DNA of 64,000 bases, from NCBI RefSeq assembly GCF_015461845.1, contig NZ_JACOPW010000001.1, positions 1,054,001 through 1,118,000 on the forward strand, in the 5' to 3' direction. Below, piece by piece: positions 43,002 through 51,330 of the stretch; the stretch's first letter is position 1; each line of letters opens with the position of its first letter. The notes below the pieces were generated by a model, which was given only the letters and a program-made list of their open reading frames with translations, made no database searches and had not been told where the DNA came from. Both the position numbers and the translations under genes were made by a program. Source of the DNA: Pseudomonas mucoides. Lineage in GTDB: Bacteria > Pseudomonadota > Gammaproteobacteria > Pseudomonadales > Pseudomonadaceae.

Positions 43002-44819
43002 ATGTTTATCTTGCGCCTCTTATTTCGCCTGCTGATGCTGGTGGCTGTGCTGCTGGGACTCGGCCTGGCCGTGGTTCTGTATTACGTCGCCAATCCGAAA
43101 CTGCCGACCTGGTCGCCCGCGCAACAGGTGCATTACCTGGAACAATGGAGCGCCGAAGATCGCCAGACTTACTACTTCACGCCTCAGGGAACCCAGGTCA
43201 AAGGCTTGCGCTATGCCTGGTTCAACGCCCTCGAACTGCCCTTCTCGCAACAACGATTCGCATCGCCCGAGTACCTCGCCCGCTTTGGTTTCCTGATCGA
43301 TCCCGGGCAGAAAGCCACGCCAGACAACCCTGGGAATTTGCCGGTAGGTTTTGCCCGCCACCAAAATCCCGGCAGTCAGGACGAATTTCTCGACATCTCG
43401 TGCGCCGCTTGCCACACCGGTGAGTTGCGCTTCAACGGCCAGGCGATCCGCATTGACGGCGGTTCGGCGCAGCACGTTTTGCCTTCCAGTGTTCCTACGT
43501 TGAAAGGGGGCAGTTTCGGACAAGCGTTGGTCGCCAGTCTGACCTCGACTTACCTCAACCCGTGGAAATTCGAACGCTTCGCCCGCAACGTGCTGGGCGA
43601 TGACTACGACGCCCGGCACCCACAATTGCGTGAAGAGTTCAAAGCGTCCCTCGTTACCTTCGTCAAAGTTGCCTGGAACGATACCCATCGCGGGCTCTAC
43701 CCCACCGAGGAAGGACCGGGCCGTACCGACGCCTTCGGACGCATTGCCAACGCCACGTTCGGTGATGCGATTTCAGCCGACAACTACCGTGTGGCCAATG
43801 CCCCGGTGGATTACCCGCAATTGTGGGACATGTGGACGTTCGACTGGGTGCAGTGGAACGGTTCGGCGCAACAACCCATGGCTCGCAACATCGGCGAATC
43901 CCTGGGTGTGGGCGCCACACTGAGTTTCTTCGATGCCAACGGCCAACCGCTCAAAGGTGACGGACGTTATCCGTCGAGTGTGCGATTACGCGACCTGCAC
44001 CAGATCGAGGAAACCCTGCAACGGCTCAAACCACCCGCATGGCCTGAAGAGTTACTCGGCGCTGTCGACAAGCCGTTGGCAGCCAAAGGTCGCGAGTTGT
44101 TCCGCGAAAACTGCGCCGGTTGCCATTTGCCACGCACAGTCGAGAGTGACGGGCGCTGGGTGCAACATTTGAAAATGCTACCGGTCGATTTCATTGGCAC
44201 CGACCCGGGCGCCGCCAACAACATTGCCGACCATCGCTTCGACCTCTCCGCCTTGCAATGGGACCTGGCGGAACTCAAGCAGCTGGACGTGCACTTGCAG
44301 CCAGCACCCGCTGAACCGCTGGATTTGAGCCAGCTGTCATCGGCCAAGGGGCTGGCATACATCACGGCTTTCGTCGGAAACCGCGCTTACCGTGACGCGA
44401 ACATTCCTGCCGCCGAACAACCGGCCATGAATGGCTTCGGCCTGCCAATTAGCGTGCGTGAGCTGCGGGCCTATAAGGCACGGCCACTGGCAGGCGTCTG
44501 GGCCACTGCGCCGTTTCTGCACAACGGTTCGGTACCGAGCATTTATCAGCTGCTCTCACCTCAAGATGAACGCGCAACGACCTTCTATAAAGGTACGTTC
44601 GAGTACGACCCGCAACATCTTGGCTATCGTACCGAGGCCTTTACCAATGGCTTTGTGTTCGACACGCGCATCACCGGCAATCACAACAGCGGCCACGAGT
44701 TCCGTGCCGGCCAGCGCGGCAACGGCGTGATTGGCCGCTTGCTGCAACCGCAGGAGCGCTGGGCGCTGCTGGAATATCTGAAGGTATTGGGCGGCCCGCT
44801 GGAGGCGCAATTGCCATGA
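43002..44819 (+). CDS. Membrane-anchored di-haem cytochrome c, peroxidase/dioxygenase-like
   Basis: A 605-residue protein with an N-terminal membrane anchor (LLMLVAVLLGLGLAVVLYYVA) and a periplasmic body. Two haem c sites are present: CAACH at 134-138 and CAGCH at 371-375. Layout and size fit the di-haem family that includes bacterial cytochrome c peroxidases, RoxA-type rubber oxygenases and the Pseudomonas fatty-acid 10S-dioxygenase. ATG 43002 has AAGG touching it; a TTG at 43011 has better spacing and may be the true start. Its last four bases overlap the catalase-like gene (ATGA), so the two are made together. Confidence 0.82.
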   Translation: MFILRLLFRLLMLVAVLLGLGLAVVLYYVANPKLPTWSPAQQVHYLEQWSAEDRQTYYFTPQGTQVKGLRYAWFNALELPFSQQRFASPEYLARFGFLIDPGQKATPDNPGNLPVGFARHQNPGSQDEFLDISCAACHTGELRFNGQAIRIDGGSAQHVLPSSVPTLKGGSFGQALVASLTSTYLNPWKFERFARNVLGDDYDARHPQLREEFKASLVTFVKVAWNDTHRGLYPTEEGPGRTDAFGRIANATFGDAISADNYRVANAPVDYPQLWDMWTFDWVQWNGSAQQPMARNIGESLGVGATLSFFDANGQPLKGDGRYPSSVRLRDLHQIEETLQRLKPPAWPEELLGAVDKPLAAKGRELFRENCAGCHLPRTVESDGRWVQHLKMLPVDFIGTDPGAANNIADHRFDLSALQWDLAELKQLDVHLQPAPAEPLDLSQLSSAKGLAYITAFVGNRAYRDANIPAAEQPAMNGFGLPISVRELRAYKARPLAGVWATAPFLHNGSVPSIYQLLSPQDERATTFYKGTFEYDPQHLGYRTEAFTNGFVFDTRITGNHNSGHEFRAGQRGNGVIGRLLQPQERWALLEYLKVLGGPLEAQLP

Positions 44820-45949
44820 GCAGACTCTGGATGCGCCTTGGCGCTTTTCTTGGCAAGACCCTCCTGTGGTTGATCGGCCTGGGTGTGCTCGGTTATGCGC
44901 TAGCCATGGCGTGGTTCGCCTGGCAGCACAGCGGACCTGTTTCAGCGCAAGAAGTGATACCGGATGGCGAAGCCGCCATGACTCAGGACGTCATTCAGAC
45001 GGCGGTGCGCATCGTCGATCAACACCGTGAGAACACCCGCTACCTGCGCGATGCACATGCCAAGGCCCATGGCTGCGTGAAGGCCGAGGTTCAAGTGCTG
45101 GCGGATCTGACCGAGGAACTGCGCCAGGGCGTGTTCAGCCAACCCGGCAAAACCTGGCAAGCGACAATGCGCCTGTCCAATGGCAATGCGTATCCGCAAT
45201 TCGACAGCATTCGAGACGCCCGGGGCATGGCAATCAAATTGCTCGATGTGCCCGGCAAACAGCTGCTCGCCGATCAACAGACTCGTGGCGAACAGGATTT
45301 TGTGATGTTCAGCCACCCGAATTTCTTCGTCAGCGATGTCGCCGAGTACCGTCAGAATGTAGCGGCCCAGGCTGACGGCAAAAAGCTGATGGCGTTTTTC
45401 CCGGGTTGGGACCCACGGACCTGGCAGGTTCGGCACCTGTTTATCGCCTTGGCAACCCTGTCACCCGCCCCGGAAAGTCCGACGAAGACCACTTACTTTT
45501 CGGTTTCGCCCTACAAGTTTGGTGCCACCAATGCCAAATTCCGAGTGATGCCGGACCCTGATAGCTGCCCGGCCTACACCCTGCCCGCGCAGAACCAGAA
45601 GTTGCCAAACTTCCTGCGCAATGCGCTGAACCAGCAATTGTCGACCGACCGGGTGCCGGCCTGCTTCGTCCTGCAAATTCAGCGTCAGGACCCAAGCCAG
45701 TACATGCCCATAGAAGACACCAGCATCGAATGGCGTGAAAACGCGGCGCCATTCCAGACCGTGGCGCGAATCAAAGTACCCGCGCAAGATTTCGACACGC
45801 CGGCATTGAATATCCAATGCGACAACCAGTCGTTCAATCCATGGTTTGGTCTTGAGGCTCATCGGCCAATTGGCGGCATCAACCGACTTCGCAAAGCGGT
45901 GTATGAAGCCGTAAGCGACTACCGACACAGTCGTAACGCCGAGCAATAA
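44816..45949 (+). CDS. Membrane-anchored catalase-family protein
   Basis: A 377-residue haem-fold protein with an N-terminal membrane helix (LLWLIGLGVLGYALAMAWFAW). The distal histidine candidate lies in KAHGCVKAEVQV (about residue 85); MRLSNGNAYPQFDSIRDARGMAIKLL matches the catalase core. The proximal ligand motif R-x-x-x-Y is seen as RKAVY near the C-terminus (NRLRKAVYEAVSDYRHSRN). It is much shorter than true catalases and belongs to the SrpA-like or minimal catalase group, which may act as peroxidase or hydroperoxide isomerase. It overlaps the upstream di-haem gene by four bases. Confidence 0.85.
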   Translation: MSRLWMRLGAFLGKTLLWLIGLGVLGYALAMAWFAWQHSGPVSAQEVIPDGEAAMTQDVIQTAVRIVDQHRENTRYLRDAHAKAHGCVKAEVQVLADLTEELRQGVFSQPGKTWQATMRLSNGNAYPQFDSIRDARGMAIKLLDVPGKQLLADQQTRGEQDFVMFSHPNFFVSDVAEYRQNVAAQADGKKLMAFFPGWDPRTWQVRHLFIALATLSPAPESPTKTTYFSVSPYKFGATNAKFRVMPDPDSCPAYTLPAQNQKLPNFLRNALNQQLSTDRVPACFVLQIQRQDPSQYMPIEDTSIEWRENAAPFQTVARIKVPAQDFDTPALNIQCDNQSFNPWFGLEAHRPIGGINRLRKAVYEAVSDYRHSRNAEQ

Positions 45950-45974
45950 ACGCAATTGCCAAACGCCAGACAGC

Positions 45975-46000
45975 AAAAAGCCCGCATTAAGCGGGCTTTC
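45975..46000 (-). terminator. Bidirectional terminator between catalase-like gene and tRNAs
   Basis: AGCCCGC and GCGGGCT arms around five bases. On the minus strand it is followed by TTTTTG and can end the tRNA transcript; on the plus strand it can end the catalase-like gene. Confidence 0.8.
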
Positions 46001-46040
46001 TGTGTGGTACCTGGCGTTCAGCGTTCCAGGTAACCGAATA

Positions 46041-46117
46041 TGGCGCAGCGGACGGGACTCGAACCCGCGACCCCCGGCGTGACAGGCCGGTATTCTAACC
46101 GACTGAACTACCGCTGC
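46041..46117 (-). tRNA. tRNA-Asp (GTC), copy 1
   Basis: 77 bases including encoded CCA. The acceptor stem GCAGCGG pairs with CCGCTGC; the anticodon is GTC, and GGTTCGAGTCC forms the T arm. Identical to the copy at 46408-46484. Confidence 0.97.
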
Positions 46118-46132
46118 GCGTAGCGTTGAAAG

Positions 46133-46208
46133 TGGTGGGTGATGACGGGATCGAACCGCCGACATTCTGCTTGTAAGGCAGACGCTCTCCCAGCTGAGCT
46201 AATCACCC
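46133..46208 (-). tRNA. tRNA-Val (TAC), copy 1
   Basis: 76 bases with CCA. Acceptor stem GGGTGAT pairs with ATCACCC, the anticodon is TAC within CTTACAA, and GGTTCGATCCC forms the T arm. On the minus strand it precedes tRNA-Asp copy 1 by 15 bases. Confidence 0.97.
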
Positions 46209-46341
46209 TTTACCTTCGTTGCGGGGCACATTATGCCACAGGTTTTCGTAAAGTGTTGATTTAATTGAATTATTTTTCAAATAAATCCGAAAACCGGTGA
46301 AACGATGCAACCTGCAGGAACAACGGACAATCTACAGACAG

Positions 46342-46366
46342 AAAAAAACCCGCGTGAGCGGGCTTT
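46342..46366 (-). terminator. Terminator between the two tRNA pairs
   Basis: On the minus strand GCCCGC and GCGGGT arms are followed by seven T. It separates the upstream Val-Asp pair from the second pair, so each pair probably has its own transcript. Confidence 0.8.
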
Positions 46367-46407
46367 TCCGTGGTGACCTGGCGTTCAGCGTTCCAGGTAA
46401 CCGAATA

Positions 46408-46484
46408 TGGCGCAGCGGACGGGACTCGAACCCGCGACCCCCGGCGTGACAGGCCGGTATTCTAACCGACTGAACTACCGCTGC
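46408..46484 (-). tRNA. tRNA-Asp (GTC), copy 2
   Basis: 77 bases with CCA and anticodon GTC, identical to copy 1. The 3-prime flank (ACCTGGCGTTCAGCGTTCCA region) is also duplicated. Confidence 0.97.
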
Positions 46485-46503
46485 GCGTAACACTGAATGC
46501 GAA

Positions 46504-46579
46504 TGGTGGGTGATGACGGGATCGAACCGCCGACATTCTGCTTGTAAGGCAGACGCTCTCCCAGCTGAGCTAATCACCC
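46504..46579 (-). tRNA. tRNA-Val (TAC), copy 2
   Basis: 76 bases with CCA and anticodon TAC, identical to copy 1. It is the first tRNA of the cluster in transcription order. Confidence 0.97.
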
Positions 46580-46740
46580 TTCACGTTCGGTGTGGCGCGC
46601 ATTCTACGGAGCGACCTCACCTCTGGCAAGCACTTTTTTAAATAATTTTCTCAGGCCTTCCAAAGGCTTAGCGAAGGGTTGGCCTATGGCGCAGCTAAGA
46701 GAATAATGCCCCCCTTTGTATATAAGGAGAGACTTACCCC

Positions 46741-47661
46741 ATGTGGTTCAAAAACCTGCTTATCTATCGCCTGACCCAAGATCTGCCTGTTGATGCCGAG
46801 GCGTTGGAAACTGCACTGGCCACCAAACTGGCGCGTCCATGTGCAAGCCAGGAGTTGACCACCTACGGTTTCGTCGCGCCATTCGGCAAGGGCGAAGATG
46901 CACCGCTGGTCCACGTCAGCGGCGACTTCCTGCTGATTTCTGCGCGTAAAGAAGAACGCATCCTGCCGGGCAGCGTCGTGCGTGACGCCGTAAAGGAAAA
47001 GGTCGACGAGATCGAAGCCGAGCAAATGCGTAAGGTCTATAAGAAAGAACGCGACCAGATCAAGGATGAAATCATCCAGGCGTTCCTGCCGCGCGCCTTT
47101 ATTCGTCGCTCGTCGACCTTCGCCGCCATTGCGCCGAAACAAGGCCTGATCCTCGTCAACTCGGCCAGCCCGAAACGTGCCGAAGACCTGCTGTCCACCC
47201 TGCGTGAAGTGATCGGCACCCTGCCGGTACGTCCACTGACCGTAAAAATGTCGCCAACCGCCACCATGACCGAATGGGTCACCACCCAGAAAGCCGCAGA
47301 CGACTTCTTTGTGCTGGACGAATGCGAGCTGCGTGATACCCACGAAGACGGCGGCATCGTGCGATGCAAGCGTCAGGACCTGACCAGCGAAGAAATCCAG
47401 CTGCACCTGAGCACCGGCAAAGTGGTCACTCAGCTGTCCTTGGCCTGGCAAGACAAACTGTCTTTCGTCCTCGACGACAAGATGGTGGTCAAGCGTCTGA
47501 AGTTCGAAGACCTGCTGCAAGATCAGGCGGAACAGGACGGCGGCGAAGAGGCCCTGGGCCAACTGGACGCCAGCTTCACCCTGATGATGCTGACCTTCGG
47601 CGACTTCCTGCCGGCGCTGGTTGAAGCGCTGGGCGGCGAAGAGACTCCGCAGGGGATCTAA
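46741..47661 (+). CDS. rdgC: Recombination-associated protein RdgC
   Basis: A 306-residue ring-forming DNA-binding protein that limits RecA activity. The N-terminal [12 protein letters not shown] and the blocks [32 protein letters not shown] and [22 protein letters not shown] are typical. Length is normal. The ATG at 46741 follows AAGGAGAG. It lies beside the tRNA cluster but is transcribed away from it. Confidence 0.96.
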   Translation: MWFKNLLIYRLTQDLPVDAEALETALATKLARPCASQELTTYGFVAPFGKGEDAPLVHVSGDFLLISARKEERILPGSVVRDAVKEKVDEIEAEQMRKVYKKERDQIKDEIIQAFLPRAFIRRSSTFAAIAPKQGLILVNSASPKRAEDLLSTLREVIGTLPVRPLTVKMSPTATMTEWVTTQKAADDFFVLDECELRDTHEDGGIVRCKRQDLTSEEIQLHLSTGKVVTQLSLAWQDKLSFVLDDKMVVKRLKFEDLLQDQAEQDGGEEALGQLDASFTLMMLTFGDFLPALVEALGGEETPQGI

Positions 47662-47696
47662 AGCAAAACCGATTTCCCCTGAAGAAACCGGATCAA

Positions 47697-47803
47697 CTGT
47701 GGGAGCCGGGCTTGCTCCGGGCGGCGTTCCGACGATGGCGCTATGTCAGTCTACAGATCAGCTGACTGACACACCGCCATCGCAGGCAAGCCGGCTCCCA
47801 CAT
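47697..47803. repeat. REPIN after rdgC
   Basis: TGTGGGAGCCGGGCTTGC and GCAAGCCGGCTCCCACA are inverted about 60 bases apart. GGCAAGCC subfamily, partly diverged. Confidence 0.8.
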
Positions 47804-47850
47804 TGATTGGATTCCACCTTGGGATCGTTACTCATAATAAGGATCAAGCC

Positions 47851-48816
47851 ATGCGTGCATTGGCAGCATTGAGTCGTTTTGTCGGGAACACCTTCGCTTA
47901 CTGGGTACTGATTTTCGCGGTTCTGGCCTTCCTGCAACCGGCGTGGTTCATCGGCCTCAAGGGCGCAATCGTGCCACTGCTCGGGTTGGTGATGTTCGGC
48001 ATGGGCCTGACCCTCAAACTTGAAGACTTCGCCGAAGTCGCCCGCCATCCGTGGCGCGTTGCGTTAGGCGTGGTTGCCCATTTCGTGATCATGCCCGGCG
48101 TGGCGTGGTTGCTCTGCCAGGCGTTTCACCTGCCGCCGGAAATTGCCGTCGGCGTGATTCTGGTCGGGTGCTGCCCAAGCGGCACCTCGTCGAACGTGAT
48201 GACCTGGCTGGCACGCGGCGATCTGGCCCTGTCGGTGGCCATCGCCGCCGTCACCACCCTCCTCGCTCCGCTGCTGACTCCAGCGCTGATCTGGCTGTTG
48301 GCCTCGGCCTGGTTGCCGGTGTCGTTCATGGAGCTGTTCTGGTCGATTCTGCAAGTGGTGCTGTTGCCGATCATCCTCGGCGTGGTGGCGCAACGCGTGC
48401 TCGGTACCAAGGTTCGCCACGCGGTAGAAGTGTTGCCACTGATTTCGGTGGTGAGCATCGTGATCATCGTCACCGCCGTGGTCGCCGCCAGCCAGGCGAA
48501 GATTGCCGAGTCCGGCCTGCTGATCATGGCCGTGGTGATGTTGCACAACAGCTTCGGTTATCTGCTGGGCTACTTCACCGGCCGCCTGTTCAAGCTGCCT
48601 TTGGCCCAACGCAAATCGCTGGCGCTGGAAGTCGGCATGCAGAATTCCGGGCTGGGCGCCGCGCTGGCCAGTGCCCACTTCTCGCCGCTGGCGGCGGTGC
48701 CGAGTGCGTTGTTCAGCGTGTGGCACAATATTTCCGGGGCGCTGCTCTCGACGTATTTCCGTCGAATGAGCGAGAAACAAGACCGGGAAACCGCTGCGCG
48801 ACAGGCCACCGAATAA
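47851..48816 (+). CDS. Bile acid:sodium symporter (BASS) family transporter
   Basis: A 321-residue inner-membrane protein with about ten helices. Family motifs are MFGMGLTLKLEDF (about 50-62), GCCPSGTSSNVMTWLARGD (about 108-126), with the helix-breaking proline, and EVGMQNSGLGAALASAHF (about 260-277). Bacterial members import pantoate, keto acids or other organic anions (PanS/YocS types). ATG at 47851 follows AAGGATC. The substrate is unknown. Confidence 0.9.
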   Translation: MRALAALSRFVGNTFAYWVLIFAVLAFLQPAWFIGLKGAIVPLLGLVMFGMGLTLKLEDFAEVARHPWRVALGVVAHFVIMPGVAWLLCQAFHLPPEIAVGVILVGCCPSGTSSNVMTWLARGDLALSVAIAAVTTLLAPLLTPALIWLLASAWLPVSFMELFWSILQVVLLPIILGVVAQRVLGTKVRHAVEVLPLISVVSIVIIVTAVVAASQAKIAESGLLIMAVVMLHNSFGYLLGYFTGRLFKLPLAQRKSLALEVGMQNSGLGAALASAHFSPLAAVPSALFSVWHNISGALLSTYFRRMSEKQDRETAARQATE

Positions 48817-48859
48817 GCCGCAAACTTGATCCCCGGATTAATGATGGGCACTCTATGGC

Positions 48860-48930
48860 GCAACGCGAGGACGACCTCGCGGCTCGATCGAGTCATTAAT
48901 CTGGGGACGACCCCGTCAATCGATGGAGGT
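48860..48930 (+). promoter_or_regulatory. Guanidine-II (mini-ykkC) riboswitch
   Basis: Two hairpins carry the diagnostic ACGA loop: CGCGAGG-ACGA-CCTCGCG at 48864-48881 (seven base pairs) and GGGG-ACGA-CCCC at 48903-48914. They are 21 bases apart, and GGAGG of the downstream gene follows 10 bases after the second hairpin. This is the guanidine-II architecture, which controls translation by releasing the ribosome binding site when two guanidinium ions dock the loops. It precedes an SMR-type exporter, the standard target. Confidence 0.92.
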
Positions 48931-48935
48931 CTTTC

Positions 48936-49250
48936 ATGTCCTGGATCATCCTGTTTTTCGCCGGCCTGTTCGAAGTCGGCTGGGCCGTTGGCCTGAAGTA
49001 CACCGACGGTTTCAGCCGTCCCCTGCCCACCGCATTGACCGTTGCAGCCATGGCCATCAGCCTTGGCTTGCTGGGCCTTGCGATGAAGGAATTGCCGCTG
49101 GGCACGGCGTATGCGATCTGGACGGGGGTGGGTGCAGTCGGCACGGTGATTGCTGGGATCATTCTGTTTGGTGAGTCGATGGCGCTGTTTCGGCTGGCCA
49201 GTGTGGCGTTAATCATCGCTGGCTTGGTTGGGCTCAAAGTCAGCGCCTGA
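48936..49250 (+). CDS. gdx: Guanidinium exporter Gdx (SMR family)
   Basis: A 104-residue four-helix small multidrug resistance protein. The proton/substrate-binding glutamate is Glu13 in [12 protein letters not shown], and [17 protein letters not shown] is the conserved third-helix motif. Members of the SugE/Gdx branch export guanidinium in exchange for protons as antiparallel dimers. The riboswitch directly upstream supports this substrate over general drug export. Confidence 0.94.
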   Translation: MSWIILFFAGLFEVGWAVGLKYTDGFSRPLPTALTVAAMAISLGLLGLAMKELPLGTAYAIWTGVGAVGTVIAGIILFGESMALFRLASVALIIAGLVGLKVSA

Positions 49251-49258
49251 CTTTAGAC

Positions 49259-49341
49259 CGCCATCGCGAGCAGGCTTACTCCTACAGGTGATCTATGTTG
49301 GTCACAAATCACCTGTAGGAGTTAGCCTGCTCGCGATGCGG
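49259..49341. repeat. REPIN after gdx
   Basis: GCCATCGCGAGCAGGCTTACTCC is mirrored by GGAGTTAGCCTGCTCGCGATG. GAGCAGGCTC subfamily, between convergent genes. Confidence 0.9.
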
Positions 49342-49357
49342 CCAGCACATTCACCCA

Positions 49358-51232
49358 CTATCTGACGGTGCCGCGCAACTCGCCAACCAGCGCCTGCAAC
49401 TTGGCCGGCTCCGCCGCTTCAACCGCCACTGCCGGCCCCGCCACCAACGTCACCCGCGACCACAACCGGCGAAACAGCCCCTTGCCCGGATCACGACTGA
49501 AGAAACTCCCCCACAACCCCTGCAACGCCAGTGGAATCACCGGCACCGGCGTTTCTTCCAGAATTCGCGTCAGCCCCCCCTTGAACTCATTGATCTCCCC
49601 GTCAGCCGTCAATTTGCCTTCCGGAAAGATACACACCAACTCGCCATCCTTCAGATACTGCGCAATCCGCTTGAAGGCTCTTTCGTAGATTTGAATGTCT
49701 TCCTGACGCCCCGCGATCGGAATCGTCCCGGCCGTGCGAAAGATAAAGTTCAGCACCGGCAGGTTGTAGATTTTGTAGTACATCACAAAGCGAATCGGCC
49801 GACGCACCGCGCCGCCAATCAGCAGCGCATCGACAAAGGACACGTGATTGCACACCAGCAGCGCCGCGCCTTCATCGGGAATCAGCTCCAGATTGCGATG
49901 CTCCACGCGGTACATGGAGTGGCTGAGCAGCCAGATCATGAAGCGCATGCTGAATTCGGGGACGATCTTGAAGATGTAGGCGTTGACGCCGATGTTCAGC
50001 AGCGACACCACCAGGAACAGCTGCGGAATCGACAGCTTGACCAGGCTCAACAAGATGATCGAGACAATCGCCGACACCACCATGAACAACGCATTGAGAA
50101 TGTTGTTGGCGGCAATCACCCGCGCCCGCTCGTTCTCGGCGGTGCGCGACTGGATCAGCGCATACAGCGGCACGATGTAGAAACCACCAAAGATCCCCAG
50201 GCCAAGGATGTCGATCAACACCAGCCAGGTGTGACCAAAGCCGAGAACTTCAACCCAGCCGTGGCCGGTCGCGCTGTCCGGAATACCGCCCGAATGCCAC
50301 CACAGCAGCAAGCCAAACACCGTCAGACCGAACGAGCCGAACGGCACCAGGCCAATCTCGACTTTGCGTCCGGAGAGCTTTTCACAGAGCATCGAGCCGA
50401 GCGCGATCCCCACCGAGAACACCGTCAGAATCAGAGTCACCACGGTTTCGTCGCCGTGCATCCACTCTTTGGCATAGGCCGGGATCTGGGTCAGGTAAAT
50501 CGCCCCGACAAACCAGAACCACGAGTTACCGACGATCGAACGCGATACCGCGGGCGTCTGTCCAAGGCCCAACTTCAACGTGGCCCAGGACTGGCTGAAA
50601 ATGTTCCAGTTCAGGTGCATTTCCGGCGAAGCAGCCGCCGCCCGTGGAATGCTGCGACTGGCCAGGTAGCCGAGCACGGCAACGCCGATGATCGCGCTGG
50701 AAACGATAGGCGCGTAGTGACTGGATGACATCATGATCCCGGCGCCAATGGTCCCGGCGAGAATCGCCAGGAAGGTGCCCATTTCCACCAGCCCGTTACC
50801 GCCGACCAGCTCTTCTTCACGCAGGGCCTGGGGCAGGATCGAGTATTTCACCGGCCCGAACAGCGCCGAATGTGTGCCCATGGCGAACAGCGCCACCAGC
50901 ATCAACGACAGATGATCAAAGACGAAACCCACCGCGCCGACCGCCATGATGACGATTTCGCCGAGCTTGATCAGGCGGATCAGGCGGTCCTTGGCGAACT
51001 TCTCGCCGAACTGTCCGGCCAGCGCCGAGAACAGAAAGAACGGCAGGATGAACAGCAGCGCACAGAGGTTGACGTAGATCGAGCGGTCACCGTCGATGGT
51101 CAATTTGTACAGAATGGCGAGGATCAACGACTGCTTGAAGATGTTGTCGTTGAACGCCCCGAGGGACTGGGTCACGAAAAACGGCAGGAAGCGCCGGGTG
51201 CGGAGCAAGGTGAACTGCGAGGGGTGACTCAT
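49358..51232 (-). CDS. LplT-like MFS transporter fused to PlsC-type acyltransferase
   Basis: A 624-residue fusion. Residues ~10-410 form a 12-helix MFS domain like the lysophospholipid flippase LplT (FFVTQSLGAFNDNIFKQSL at the start). Residues ~430-620 form a glycerolipid acyltransferase with NHVSFVD (HX4D, about 448-454), RTAGTIPIAGR and FPEGKLT. In E. coli LplT is separate from Aas, which joins acyltransferase to acyl-ACP synthetase. Here the transporter is fused to the acyltransferase and no AMP-binding domain follows. It probably imports lysophospholipids and re-acylates them. Start is ATG at 51232. Confidence 0.88.
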   Translation of the reverse strand: MSHPSQFTLLRTRRFLPFFVTQSLGAFNDNIFKQSLILAILYKLTIDGDRSIYVNLCALLFILPFFLFSALAGQFGEKFAKDRLIRLIKLGEIVIMAVGAVGFVFDHLSLMLVALFAMGTHSALFGPVKYSILPQALREEELVGGNGLVEMGTFLAILAGTIGAGIMMSSSHYAPIVSSAIIGVAVLGYLASRSIPRAAAASPEMHLNWNIFSQSWATLKLGLGQTPAVSRSIVGNSWFWFVGAIYLTQIPAYAKEWMHGDETVVTLILTVFSVGIALGSMLCEKLSGRKVEIGLVPFGSFGLTVFGLLLWWHSGGIPDSATGHGWVEVLGFGHTWLVLIDILGLGIFGGFYIVPLYALIQSRTAENERARVIAANNILNALFMVVSAIVSIILLSLVKLSIPQLFLVVSLLNIGVNAYIFKIVPEFSMRFMIWLLSHSMYRVEHRNLELIPDEGAALLVCNHVSFVDALLIGGAVRRPIRFVMYYKIYNLPVLNFIFRTAGTIPIAGRQEDIQIYERAFKRIAQYLKDGELVCIFPEGKLTADGEINEFKGGLTRILEETPVPVIPLALQGLWGSFFSRDPGKGLFRRLWSRVTLVAGPAVAVEAAEPAKLQALVGELRGTVR

Positions 51233-51330
51233 CTTCCATGTGTCCCTGATGTTAGGTAGCGAGTGGCGTGGATACGGTTATTGGAATGCCGAACGTCGAT
51301 CCAGGCCACACATTACCTAATCTTTGCAGG

